From the NCBI RefSeq assembly GCF_009799805.1, contig NZ_CP047050.1, positions 2,866,001 through 2,930,000 of the forward strand: 64,000 nucleotides of DNA. Direction: 5' to 3'. The stretch is from Myroides phaeus (lineage in GTDB: Bacteria; Bacteroidota; Bacteroidia; Flavobacteriales; Flavobacteriaceae). This document shows positions 47,897-56,753 of the stretch, one piece after another. The notes below the pieces were generated by a model that saw only the letters and a program-made list of their open reading frames with translations, had not been told where the DNA came from and did not search any database. Within the stretch, counting starts at the first letter, position 1, and each line of letters begins with the position of its first letter. A program made the position numbers and the translations under genes.

Positions 47897-48736
47897 TTAC
47901 AAAAAATCTAATGGACTTGGTGTCGATTTCTTATCTACATCTGTAATATGAGTGTAAATCATGGTTGTTCTAATATCACTATGCCCTAATAATTCTTGTA
48001 CAACCCGAATGTCAATTCCGCTTTTTATTAAATGTGTGGCGTATGAATGACGCAAAGTATGCACACTGCCTTTTGTTACAATATTGGCTTTTTTCATTGA
48101 CTTTTTCAAAACTAACTGAACACTTCTTTCGCTGTATTGCTCATCATTAGTTCCTTCAAATAAAAATATTTTGGGTTTATATTCAATATAATATTCTCGC
48201 AACAAACTTAATAACTTATCAGGTAAAGCTACTAGCCTATCTTTATTCCCTTTGCTTTGTTGTATTAATAGTAAATTACTGTCGGATTTTACATCGGTTA
48301 GTTTAAGATTTATTAACTCACTTAAGCGTAATCCACAACTGTAAATAGTGGTAAGAATTGCTTTATGCTTTAAATTTTCTGTAGCATTTAATATTTTTCT
48401 CACTTCTTCTTGAGAAAAGAAAGTAGGCAGTTGGGTTGATTTTCGTTTAGGATATAAATAATTTAACTCTATCGATTGATTATTGACCAACTCATAAATC
48501 TTCTTAATTGCCCCAACTAAAGAGCGTTGATAAGATGCACTAATATTGTCTTGAAATACTTTTTCATTAATAAAACCCTCTATTTCAGCAATAGGTATTT
48601 CGTTGAGCGTACGATATTTATTCATATACTCTAAGAATATTTGTGCATAACCACAATACGATTTTATGGTATTATTGGCGTAGCGTTGCACTTGCAATCG
48701 GTCGTGTAAGGTTTTTAATATTGTTTCGCTATCCAT
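47897..48736 (-). CDS. Integron-type tyrosine recombinase (XerC/D/IntI-like)
   Basis: This 279-residue recombinase presumably inserts and excises the cassettes to its right. The N-terminal SAM-like domain (YANNTIKSYCGYAQIFLEYM) is followed by the catalytic domain with GLRLSELINLKLTDV (Arg), SKGNKDRLVALP (Lys), HTLRHSYATHLIKSGIDIR (His, Arg), LLGHSDIRTTMIYTHI (His, Tyr nucleophile), and the ending STPSPLDFL. The tail and box II strongly recall IntI, whose proteins end in SPLDxL. The extra segment that IntI proteins carry before box II is absent, and the length is short for IntI (about 320-340). It is transcribed away from the cassettes, like intI. Proteins called XerD beside tet(X) in other Flavobacteriaceae are probably the same family. 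Confidence 0.85.
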   Translation of the reverse strand: MDSETILKTLHDRLQVQRYANNTIKSYCGYAQIFLEYMNKYRTLNEIPIAEIEGFINEKVFQDNISASYQRSLVGAIKKIYELVNNQSIELNYLYPKRKSTQLPTFFSQEEVRKILNATENLKHKAILTTIYSCGLRLSELINLKLTDVKSDSNLLLIQQSKGNKDRLVALPDKLLSLLREYYIEYKPKIFLFEGTNDEQYSERSVQLVLKKSMKKANIVTKGSVHTLRHSYATHLIKSGIDIRVVQELLGHSDIRTTMIYTHITDVDKKSTPSPLDFL

Positions 48737-48906
48737 ACTTAAATAAATCTAATTTAACCTATTTTGTTTCGCTATCCACAAAAAATAACTTACTAAGTAT
48801 CTAATTTACAAAAAAAGTAATTATATTAGCAACAGATTTTACGAAATGCGCATATAGGTGTTATTTTACGAAACTACACCGTGTTTTATTTCGTGAAATA
48901 ACAATG
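48737..48906. other. attI-like region and divergent promoters
   Basis: This lies between the recombinase start and the first cassette. Two inverted 14-mers, GTTATTTTACGAAA (48860-48873) and TTTCGTGAAATAAC (48889-48902), differ at one position. A third copy of TTTTACGAAA is at 48837-48846. The junction ACAATG|TTGGCGG follows four bases after the second arm. A 14-bp repeat TGTTTCGCTATCCA occurs at 48722 (inside the recombinase start) and 48764. These look like recombinase-binding sites. The cassette promoter should lie here, but I cannot name a clear -7 element. Confidence 0.65.
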
Positions 48907-49050
48907 TTGGCGGTAATTTGAAGAAACAATTAACAACGAAAAACATTCAAGAAAATGAAGCTATAAGTAACTGTAAGATAGAATAAGAATTGAAATATCC
49001 TTTAATACGCAAAGTAGAAAGGGCGATTGTTAATATTAAAAAATTAGAAA

Positions 49051-49821
49051 ATGACACAGCTACAAATGATTGACAAAACAAAGTCAATAGCTCAAAATGA
49101 TAAAAATATTTCTGCCGTATTTATGTACGGGTCATTTACCAAAAATGAAGGGGACAAATATTCAGATATTGAATTCTACATCTTCTTGAAGGATAAAGAA
49201 AAATTTTCCGCTGAAAATTGGGTAAGCCAAATTCATCCTTTGGCATTATATTTTACCAACGAGTTTGGAAGTGAAGTTGCCATTTTTGAAAATATGATAA
49301 GGGGGGAGTTTCATTTTTTGACAAACGACCAAATGGAAGTTATCAAATCGTGGGACGGATCGGTAGAGTTTAGCGACTTTGACAAGATGATTTTAGTAGA
49401 TAAAGAAGATTTATTGACTAACACGCTCAAAGAAATAAAAACTAAAGTACCTGATCGAACAACAAATGAAAATATCCTGTGGTTGAGCCAATCGTTGTTG
49501 AATGTTTTACTTACAACAAGCAACTTAATTAAACGACAGGAATTTGCTCACGCTTACCAAAGCTTATCAAATGTTCAAAAATATTTACTTTGGTTAATAA
49601 GAATTGAAACATACCAAACCAAACATTGGGAAAGTCCAACAAAAAACTTGGAAAAAGACATAGATCCAGATTGGTATTCGTTATTTCAGCAGACAACATC
49701 AGAATTAGATCCGACAAATATTAAAACAGCTTTCAAGAAGACATTAACATTGACTGAAAAACTTTTTGATAATCTTGGAGTTGAAGCAAAATTAAAGGGG
49801 GTATTAAGGAGAATTGAATAA
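49051..49821 (+). CDS. lnu: Lincosamide nucleotidyltransferase, Lnu(B)/(F)/(H)-like (cassette 1)
   Basis: This 256-residue protein would adenylylate lincosamides such as lincomycin. It has the nucleotidyltransferase motif MYGSFTKNEGDKYSDIEFYI at about residues 25-44 (GS and the DIE acids) and the following FENMIRGEFHFLTNDQME. Both match what I recall of Lnu(B)- and Lnu(F)-type enzymes; Lnu(H) of Riemerella is a likely close relative. A helical C-terminal domain follows. It lies in cassette 1 (48907-49955), 145 bp after the junction, so the leader is long. Substrate is inferred from family. Confidence 0.75.
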   Translation: MTQLQMIDKTKSIAQNDKNISAVFMYGSFTKNEGDKYSDIEFYIFLKDKEKFSAENWVSQIHPLALYFTNEFGSEVAIFENMIRGEFHFLTNDQMEVIKSWDGSVEFSDFDKMILVDKEDLLTNTLKEIKTKVPDRTTNENILWLSQSLLNVLLTTSNLIKRQEFAHAYQSLSNVQKYLLWLIRIETYQTKHWESPTKNLEKDIDPDWYSLFQQTTSELDPTNIKTAFKKTLTLTEKLFDNLGVEAKLKGVLRRIE

Positions 49822-49829
49822 ATAAACTA

Positions 49830-49963
49830 CCGCCAACATTGTATAAGCGTAATGCGGGCGAAGTGGCTAAAATTTAGTATTTTGCCATCTATCAAAGTTC
49901 GTGTTGGCGGACAGTGTATTGCTCCGAAAACCCGCACTACGCTTATACTTGACCGTTACCTGC
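49830..49963 (+). repeat. attC-like site 1
   Basis: R'' box CCGCCAAC (49830-49837). Arms GTATAAGCGTAATGCGGG (49841-49858) and CCCGCACTACGCTTATAC (49931-49948) pair with one mismatch; the junction is G49955|T. Confidence 0.9.
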
Positions 49964-49994
49964 AAGCTGTGAACCAAAAATCCGACAAAATAAA

Positions 49995-50966
49995 ATGGTT
50001 GAAACATTGATAAAAACATTGCAACAAAAATATCTTATCAAAACAAACACAATTTCTAAACAAAAAGGTGGTTGGGCTTCTTTGGCTTATAAAATAGAAG
50101 ATGAAAACGAGCATTTTTATTTTTTAAAAGTTTATGAAAAAAGTCGAAAATCAACTTCTTATTTAACGGAACACATCGACCTTTATCTTCCCATTGTGGA
50201 TTGGCTTGATAATCAAACTCTGCTGAAAGGAAAAATCATTCGATTGATTAAAACGCAATCTGATGATTTTAGGTGCGAAGATGAAAATTATATATATGTT
50301 TTGTTTGATTACATTAAAGGAGAAACAGTTGGAGAAAAAAATTTAACCAAAGAACAAATAACTCAATTAGCCGAAATTGTCAGTCAGTTACATCATTTAA
50401 AAAAAACTCCTTTTGACCTTTCGCAGATTTCTGAAACATTTGACCTTTCGTTTATTTCTAAACTAAACAATTGGATAGAAAAAAACCTTGACCAACTAAA
50501 AACGGAAATCAAAACGGTACTGCAACCTAATCTTTCAATTATAAAAAATCAAATCAACGAATGGTATAATTTATCAAATGCTTTAAAGGAAAAAGATTTA
50601 AAATATTGTTTATGTCATACAGATATTCATCATTGGAATCTTATCACAGACAAACAAAAATTATATCTTTTGGATTGGGAAGGAATAAAGTTTGCACCAC
50701 CCGAAGCCGATATTTTCAGCATTTATCAGCAACCTTATTTTGATTTGTTTATCAAAAGATATTATGAACTCAATCCTGATTATCAAATCAATGAAACGGT
50801 TTTACAATATTATCTGACAAGTAGAAAACTTCAAGATATTTTTGAGTTTATCGAACAATTACAATTTGACGAACTCAATTCGGAAGAATACAAAATCAAC
50901 TTAAACTATCTGAAAAAAGAAGTTGATAACATAATATCCAAACCTAAAAACACAGCCAGCAGGTAA
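49995..50966 (+). CDS. Aminoglycoside phosphotransferase-family protein (cassette 2)
   Basis: This 323-residue kinase has the APH/choline-kinase fold. The N-lobe has KGGWASLAYKI and FYFLKVYEK (ATP lysine). The catalytic loop is CHTDIHHWNLI near residue 208 (H-x-D-x4-N) and the metal loop is LLDWEGIKFAPPEADIF near 224. The double-His HHWN loop recalls spectinomycin phosphotransferase APH(9), so a spectinomycin-like substrate is the best guess, but not proven. The coding region ends with the R'' box of its own attC, only 39 bp after the cassette junction at its 5' side. Confidence 0.75.
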   Translation: MVETLIKTLQQKYLIKTNTISKQKGGWASLAYKIEDENEHFYFLKVYEKSRKSTSYLTEHIDLYLPIVDWLDNQTLLKGKIIRLIKTQSDDFRCEDENYIYVLFDYIKGETVGEKNLTKEQITQLAEIVSQLHHLKKTPFDLSQISETFDLSFISKLNNWIEKNLDQLKTEIKTVLQPNLSIIKNQINEWYNLSNALKEKDLKYCLCHTDIHHWNLITDKQKLYLLDWEGIKFAPPEADIFSIYQQPYFDLFIKRYYELNPDYQINETVLQYYLTSRKLQDIFEFIEQLQFDELNSEEYKINLNYLKKEVDNIISKPKNTASR

Positions 50967-51096
50967 CAAGGGTTTTGCAAGAGCGGGGCGAAAATACTCC
51001 GTTGGAGATTTTCGCTATATTTGTAGCTTAGTGCTTCGGTCGAGATTTTCTGCTGAAAATCCCCGCCCTCGCAAAGCCCCAAACCGTTATGGTAAA
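50959..51096 (+). repeat. attC-like site 2
   Basis: R'' box GCAGGTAAC (50959-50967, overlapping the stop codon of cassette 2). Arms GGGTTTTGCAAGAGCGGGG (50970-50988) and CCCCGCCCTCGCAAAGCCC (51061-51079); junction G51086|T. Confidence 0.88.
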
Positions 51097-51283
51097 GTGT
51101 GGCGAATGCAGACTCGGCTTAACCTGCTGGCTTTCTATGGAGTGCCTTGCATTCTCGGTTCGCCCGTGCAACCCTCACCAATAATCGCCACACCTATCCC
51201 ATAACATTGCATTGGCATAATGCCTTTGCAAATATCGTTATTATTTTAAAGAACTGTTATGGCACTACGCCAATGCTTTGCCG
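51087..51283 (+). mobile_element. Cassette 3: 197-bp cassette without a gene
   Basis: It begins TTATGGTAAAG and ends with R'' CCATAAC plus a palindrome. No credible ORF fits inside. Besides its attC it contains an inner inverted pair GTGTGGCGA (51098-51106) and TCGCCACAC (51185-51193), as if a second recombination site were nested within. Position 51121 carries AACCTGCTGGC, complementary to the end of cassette 2 (GCCAGCAGGT). Confidence 0.75.
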
Positions 51284-51292
51284 TTATGTGCC
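51199..51292 (+). repeat. attC-like site 3
   Basis: R'' CCATAAC (51199-51205). Arms GCATTGGCATAATGCC (51209-51224) and GGCACTACGCCAATGC (51261-51276), two mismatches; junction G51283|T. Confidence 0.87.
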
Positions 51293-51300
51293 ATTTTTGA

Positions 51301-52467
<1,167 letters not shown>

Positions 52468-52480
52468 AATGGAATAAAAC

Positions 52481-52620
52481 GGCACATAACAAACAAATTG
52501 GCAATAGAGCCGGTGAAGTACTTCTATTGAACTTTTGTGCAATGTTGAAGATTAGTAATTCTATTCAACATTTGTGCTAAAAGTCGGCTCCATCGCCAAT
52601 TTGCCAAACGTTGTACGACA
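52481..52620 (+). repeat. attC-like site 4
   Basis: R'' GGCACATAAC (52481-52490). Arms CAAATTGGCAATAGAGCCG (52494-52512) and CGGCTCCATCGCCAATTTG (52585-52603), 17 of 19 paired; junction G52610|T. Confidence 0.92.
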
Positions 52621-52642
52621 TAGTAAAACCGAACCAAACAAA

Positions 52643-53503
52643 ATGAAAGTCAGAGAAGAAAAGTTAAGAACAATTATAGAATGGTCGGAGAAAAACGAAG
52701 ATGTAAGAGTTCTTCTTCTGACAAGTTCACTTGTAAATCCTTTAGCACTTGTTGACGAATTTAGTGATTTAGACATTGAACTTATATTCGAAAATAACGC
52801 CAAATATATTTCAGACAATACTTGGACAGAAAATTTTGGAAATCCAATTGCAATGGTTGAAGAAGACGAAACCTATTTCGAAGGTAAACACGCTATGAAA
52901 ATGGTTTTATATGCTGACTATGTCAAAGTAGATTTCAAATTATACAGCAAACCCGAATTTTTACTTGACGCAAAAAAAAATGAATTACACGAAGATTGGG
53001 ATATTGGCTATAAAGTTTTGGTGGATAAAGAAGGGCTAACAAATAGTCTAAAAAAGCCTACTCACCAGATTTTTATAATAAAAAAACCTACAGAAAAAAA
53101 ATTCAAACAAGTTTTAAATGACTTTTGGTGGGACATTGCTCATACCGCAAAATGTATTATTAGGGATGACTTGTTTTATACAAAGTTTATGACTGAAAAT
53201 AATATCCGAACAGACTATTTAATCCCTTTAATCGAATGGTACATTTCAAGCGAACATAATTGGAATATTACAACCAATAAATACGGCAGACTTTTTAAAA
53301 AATACCTGACTACCGATTTGTGGGAAACAATAGAACAAACATTTTCAGGAAGTAAAAAAAATGATAATTGGGATGCTTTATTTGCAATGGCTGATTTAGT
53401 TTCAAAAATTGGAACTGAATTATCGAAAAAACTAAATTATGATTATCCCAAAAAATTAGAAAAAGACATACGAAAATATTTGGACGAATTAAAAACTAAA
53501 TAA
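52643..53503 (+). CDS. aadS: Aminoglycoside 6-adenylyltransferase AadS (cassette 5)
   Basis: This 286-residue ANT(6)-type enzyme adenylylates streptomycin. It starts MKVREEKLRTIIEWSEKNED and has LVNPLALVDEFSDLDIELIF (nucleotidyltransferase acids) and KVDFKLYSK, with the long helical C-terminal domain of ANT(6). An upstream ATG at 52574 would run through the preceding attC, so the start at 52643 (33 bp after the junction) is preferred. tetX2 and aadS are also neighbours in the erm region of the Bacteroides element CTnDOT, suggesting a shared cassette ancestry. Confidence 0.92.
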   Translation: MKVREEKLRTIIEWSEKNEDVRVLLLTSSLVNPLALVDEFSDLDIELIFENNAKYISDNTWTENFGNPIAMVEEDETYFEGKHAMKMVLYADYVKVDFKLYSKPEFLLDAKKNELHEDWDIGYKVLVDKEGLTNSLKKPTHQIFIIKKPTEKKFKQVLNDFWWDIAHTAKCIIRDDLFYTKFMTENNIRTDYLIPLIEWYISSEHNWNITTNKYGRLFKKYLTTDLWETIEQTFSGSKKNDNWDALFAMADLVSKIGTELSKKLNYDYPKKLEKDIRKYLDELKTK

Positions 53504-53511
53504 ATAACTAC

Positions 53512-53650
53512 GTCGTACAACAAGGTATTGCCAAAAGCGGGGCTGAACGACTTCGATTGGACATTTGTGCAAGGTTCAACATTCGTCCTTCGTTTGAACT
53601 TTTGCGCTAAAAATCCCCGCCTTCGGCAATACCCAAACCGTTAGTAAATC
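53512..53650 (+). repeat. attC-like site 5
   Basis: R'' GTCGTACAAC (53512-53521). Arms GGTATTGCCAAAAGCGGGG (53524-53542) and CCCCGCCTTCGGCAATACC (53615-53633); last junction G53640|TTAGTAAATC, after which no further site appears. Confidence 0.9.
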
Positions 53651-53678
53651 TTTTAAAATATTGTGAACCTATTCCAAC

Positions 53679-53738
53679 AAAGTTATTCCATAAAATTTTG
53701 AGCCTTCAAAGCTCTAAAAATTTTACGGAAATAACTTT
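53679..53738 (-). repeat. Imperfect palindrome at the end of the mob operon
   Basis: AAAGTTATTCCATAAAATTT and its inverted near-copy (AAATTTTACGGAAATAACTT) form a stem of about 25 bp. It sits between the last cassette and the stop of the minus-strand mob operon, where it may act as terminator or as a relic site. Confidence 0.6.
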
Positions 53739-53754
53739 GATAAACACTTTTCAA

Positions 53755-54243
53755 TTATTGCTTTTGACTCCACTCTTTGAAAGATTTAGCTGTCCTTGGA
53801 TTTTTGTTAAAAAACTGATTTACATTTTCTAATTGATTTATTAATTGCCCCTTTTCTTTTTCTAAACGCTCATACTCCGATTTCTCAATAGTATTCTTAA
53901 CAGCTAAATACATTGAAAAACCTGTTGTTAAAAGTAAAAAGATGTTCAATACAATCAAGTAGAATAACCTCTTTGAGCTAACAGCCTTGTGAACCTTCAA
54001 AAGCTCCTCATTATTTTTTGTTATCTCTCGATGAAATTGATCGAAGTCATTCTGTAAGCGTTGTCTTTGTTCTTTTTCTATCTGTCGAAGTTCAGCAACA
54101 TTTACTGTTACTTTGATGTTACTTAATTCTTTGATGGTATCTAAATGAGTTTTTTTACTTTGTTTTATCGTGTGTTCTAATTGTATGACTTGCTGAAGTA
54201 ATAGTTCTGTCATATCAGTGAGTTTAGGTTGGTTCTTTGCCAT
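53755..54243 (-). CDS. Coiled-coil membrane protein of the mobilization operon
   Basis: This 162-residue protein has a long N-terminal coiled coil (residues 8-95, with QLEHTIKQSKKTHLDTIKEL and IEKEQRQRLQNDFDQFHREI), one membrane helix (FYLIVLNIFLLLTTGFSMYL) and a charged C-terminal helix. It follows the relaxase gene by 3 bp. Its position and shape resemble auxiliary proteins (MobB/MobD-like) of Bacteroidota mobilizable elements that tether the relaxosome to the membrane. Function inferred from context. Confidence 0.7.
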   Translation of the reverse strand: MAKNQPKLTDMTELLLQQVIQLEHTIKQSKKTHLDTIKELSNIKVTVNVAELRQIEKEQRQRLQNDFDQFHREITKNNEELLKVHKAVSSKRLFYLIVLNIFLLLTTGFSMYLAVKNTIEKSEYERLEKEKGQLINQLENVNQFFNKNPRTAKSFKEWSQKQ

Positions 54244-54246
54244 TGT

Positions 54247-55161
54247 TTATCTTTTTAGTGCTCTTCGTTTACGTTTTTTTTGTTCATCATCTTCATCGTT
54301 ACCACTAAGTTGAAAAGCAGATAACAAACTAAATAAAACAGACACATCTGTTTTCCAATTCTGCATTTGTGGTTCGATTGCTTCTTGCTTAGTTAATAGT
54401 TTTTCTACTTCATTCTTTGACTCTGTGCTTGCTGTATTTTTAAATAAATCATTCAACTTCATATTTCGGTCAACTTCACTTGCTTTTAGGTTTGTATTAG
54501 TTGGTAAATGAATAAAGCGATATCCTTGAATATTCCCCTGTTTATTAATAGTTGGTTTAACCTCAATATCTTTTTCAAGCATTAATCGAATGTATTGTTG
54601 TAAATCTTTTGGTTCCTGTCTTAAAACTTCCCTATGAGCTGTTTTGATAGTGTTTTTAGCTATTAAGTTTGTGTTGTTAGCTCTTTGTTTCTTATTCTCG
54701 TTTTCTTGTCTTATAGACGTCCAACCGTATTTAAGTGCTATTTCGTGAGCAACTCTTTGAGCTTCAAAACCAATGTAATTATCTTTTAGAGCTTTGCCAT
54801 TTTCATCTATGCGATTGGCGATGATATGAATATGTTTATGCTCTTTTTCTGTATGAACAAAAGCAATGAATTGAGCTTTGGTAGGATCGATTTGTAAACC
54901 AAGTAAAAACTCAACGGCTAATGCTCGTAAATCTCTATCGCTCATCTTTTGACTATCTACAATAGTTGGAGATATAACAGCCGATATTGTGTTGTTTTTA
55001 CATCTGCTGTTTTGATTTTGTAGTATCTGCATCGTTTGAAACATATCTTTCGGAGTATCCCCCGAAAGATTGTTTCTTAATAGCTCATATCCCTTTTTAT
55101 CATCAATTACGTAATTGAATAATGCTGTGCCACCAACACAAGATTTTGCTTTAGCTATCAT
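54247..55161 (-). CDS. Relaxase (mobilization nuclease)
   Basis: This 304-residue relaxase nicks the element at oriT to start transfer. It has the N-terminal pattern MIAKAKSCVGGTALFNYVI (possible Tyr near residue 17), ISAVISPTIVD, and the metal-binding histidine cluster HTEKEHKHIHIIANRID near residue 105, the HUH-type H-x-H-x3-N of MobP-like relaxases in Bacteroides elements. The C-terminal third is lysine-rich without a helicase or primase domain. It follows mobC by 2 bp. Confidence 0.9.
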   Translation of the reverse strand: MIAKAKSCVGGTALFNYVIDDKKGYELLRNNLSGDTPKDMFQTMQILQNQNSRCKNNTISAVISPTIVDSQKMSDRDLRALAVEFLLGLQIDPTKAQFIAFVHTEKEHKHIHIIANRIDENGKALKDNYIGFEAQRVAHEIALKYGWTSIRQENENKKQRANNTNLIAKNTIKTAHREVLRQEPKDLQQYIRLMLEKDIEVKPTINKQGNIQGYRFIHLPTNTNLKASEVDRNMKLNDLFKNTASTESKNEVEKLLTKQEAIEPQMQNWKTDVSVLFSLLSAFQLSGNDEDDEQKKRKRRALKR

Positions 55162-55163
55162 AA

Positions 55164-55475
55164 TTACAGTAGTTTTTGTAAGTGAGTCCGAATTAGATTA
55201 GCTGTTTCAATAGTGTGTTCTTTAACTCCTGTTGTATCACCAAGCTTAAAAAGGTTGCTTATTCGCCTAAAATTATCTGTGTATTTGTTCAGTAATTTGT
55301 AAACTTCAACTTCATCAGGAGTTAATTTATACGCTAAAGAATAGTCAAGTGCGGTGTTTCGGATGTACTCCGAAACGCTACAACCTACTTTTTCTGCTTT
55401 GTTTTTTATGATTAGAGCCTCTGTAAGAGTTACTCTAAATTCTATCTTCTTTGTTTTTTTCATCGTCTTACCCAT
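55164..55475 (-). CDS. mobC: MobC-type relaxosome accessory protein
   Basis: This 103-residue DNA-binding protein has the ribbon-helix-helix N-terminus EFRVTLTEALIIKNKAEKVG and CSVSEYIRNTAL, and the C-terminal helix NFRRISNLFKL, typical of MobC/MobA proteins that open oriT for the relaxase. It is the first gene of the mob operon; the oriT-like site lies immediately upstream and overlaps its start. A second ATG at 55463 is an alternative start. Confidence 0.88.
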   Translation of the reverse strand: MGKTMKKTKKIEFRVTLTEALIIKNKAEKVGCSVSEYIRNTALDYSLAYKLTPDEVEVYKLLNKYTDNFRRISNLFKLGDTTGVKEHTIETANLIRTHLQKLL

Positions 55476-55564
55476 TTTGCGACCTTCGGGAGAAAAACGA
55501 GTGGTCTTTGGTTGTCAAATTTCCAATTTGTAAGGACAAAGACACATCTCGATAATTCTCACGT
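55468..55564 (-). other. oriT-like site of island B
   Basis: Directly upstream of mobC, with the inverted repeat CGAGTGGTCTTTG (55498-55510) / CAAAGACACATCTCG (55537-55551). It is nearly identical to 38213-38311 in island A except in the middle. Position next to mobC and relaxase makes it the best oriT candidate; the nick site is not identified. Confidence 0.65.
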
Positions 55565-56512
55565 CAAATCATTGCGGTTAATAGTTAGTAAATAATCATT
55601 CAAATCTTTGTGATTCTCGTACAGTTTTCGTCCATCAACAACGTTTGTATAGGTCTGAGCTACTTTTTGAAAGGCACTTTCTCCAGCTTTATCATTGTCG
55701 AAACAACAAATAATACTTTCATACTTTAATTCTTTGTACAAAGTATTATTGATACTTTTATCCATTTGTACATTGATACATTTATACAATTCCCCATTTG
55801 TACATTTGTACAAATAATTATTTGGTGTTTTAATTATTGTATTATTCAACATTGATACGGAATTAAGAATCAAATAATCATATTGCTTTTCTGCATTTGG
55901 ATAAAGGGTTAAAAAGCTGATGTAATCACTCCAAGATTCAAACAAGACAATATGTTTACTTTTGTTATCAAAGTAGGTTACTGCCTTTTTTCCAAGACAC
56001 ATTTTTATATACACGTTTCTTAGTTCGAAACCATTTATGGTGGTATTGGGAAAACCAACAGCGTAATATGATTTGTTGTTTAGAGTATAGTGTACTTCCT
56101 TACAATAAGTTTGAGCCATTTTAAGGCTAAGATTACGCTCAGTGATATATTGTATCAAGTTTGGATGTGTTAATGGCTTAATCGCTTGAATTGTATATGT
56201 TGGTTCTTGAATAATGTTAGAACTCACAATAATTGGCTGATGAAAAGAAAAAGAATCGTTTTTGAGCAATTCTAAAGCTGATTTAATATCGCAATTATTG
56301 TACTTCATCACAAAATCAAGTGTTGTTCCACCAAAACCAGCAGAATGGTCATAAAACACGTTTTTATCAATATTCACTTTAAATGATGCTGTTTTTTCCT
56401 CTCTAAATGGACTTATATACCACCAATCAACTCTCATTATTTTGGTTGGGGTATGACCTAACTTTTTAAGTAAGTCTGTTAGGCTAATTTGTTTAGCTAA
56501 TTCACAATTCAT
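55559..56512 (-). CDS. Primase-like protein with CHC2 zinc-finger-like and TOPRIM domains
   Basis: This 317-residue protein starts MNCELAKQISLTDLLKKLGH, with the DnaG-type N-terminal pattern WWYISPFREEKTASFKVN, NVFYDHSAGFGGTTLDFVMK. A TOPRIM-like part follows: HIVLFESWSDYISFL near 195 (E acid), then IICCFDNDKAGESAFQKV near 275 (D-x-D). I prefer the ATG at 56512 to that at 56581, because the conserved domain begins there and iteron copies lie in between. It probably primes replication of the excised element or of the transferred strand. Confidence 0.85.
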   Translation of the reverse strand: MNCELAKQISLTDLLKKLGHTPTKIMRVDWWYISPFREEKTASFKVNIDKNVFYDHSAGFGGTTLDFVMKYNNCDIKSALELLKNDSFSFHQPIIVSSNIIQEPTYTIQAIKPLTHPNLIQYITERNLSLKMAQTYCKEVHYTLNNKSYYAVGFPNTTINGFELRNVYIKMCLGKKAVTYFDNKSKHIVLFESWSDYISFLTLYPNAEKQYDYLILNSVSMLNNTIIKTPNNYLYKCTNGELYKCINVQMDKSINNTLYKELKYESIICCFDNDKAGESAFQKVAQTYTNVVDGRKLYENHKDLNDYLLTINRNDLT

Positions 56513-56550
56513 ACGTTTTGAAATAGTCGGGTTAAAAATCTGTTTTTTTT

Positions 56551-56753
56551 TGATGCAATGATGCAGAAAGGTGTTAATCAATTGTATTTCAATAAAATAC
56601 TCTGCATCACTCTTGCATCACTGCATCAAACTCATTTTGTTTCTTGCATCACTCTTGCATCAAACTTGACGTGTTTTTAGTTTGATGCAAACTTTGATGC
56701 AGTATAACTTGTTAATAAACAATAGTTTAATCTATTCTTGCATCATTGCATCA
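56551..56753. repeat. Iteron cluster, probable replication origin of island B
   Basis: The heptamer TGCATCA occurs seven times on the plus strand (56603, 56614, 56622, 56645, 56656, 56739, 56747) and four times inverted as TGATGCA (56551, 56559, 56683, 56695). The last two direct copies are inside the end of the helicase gene. The cluster lies between primase and helicase genes, the expected place for an oriV. Confidence 0.75.
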
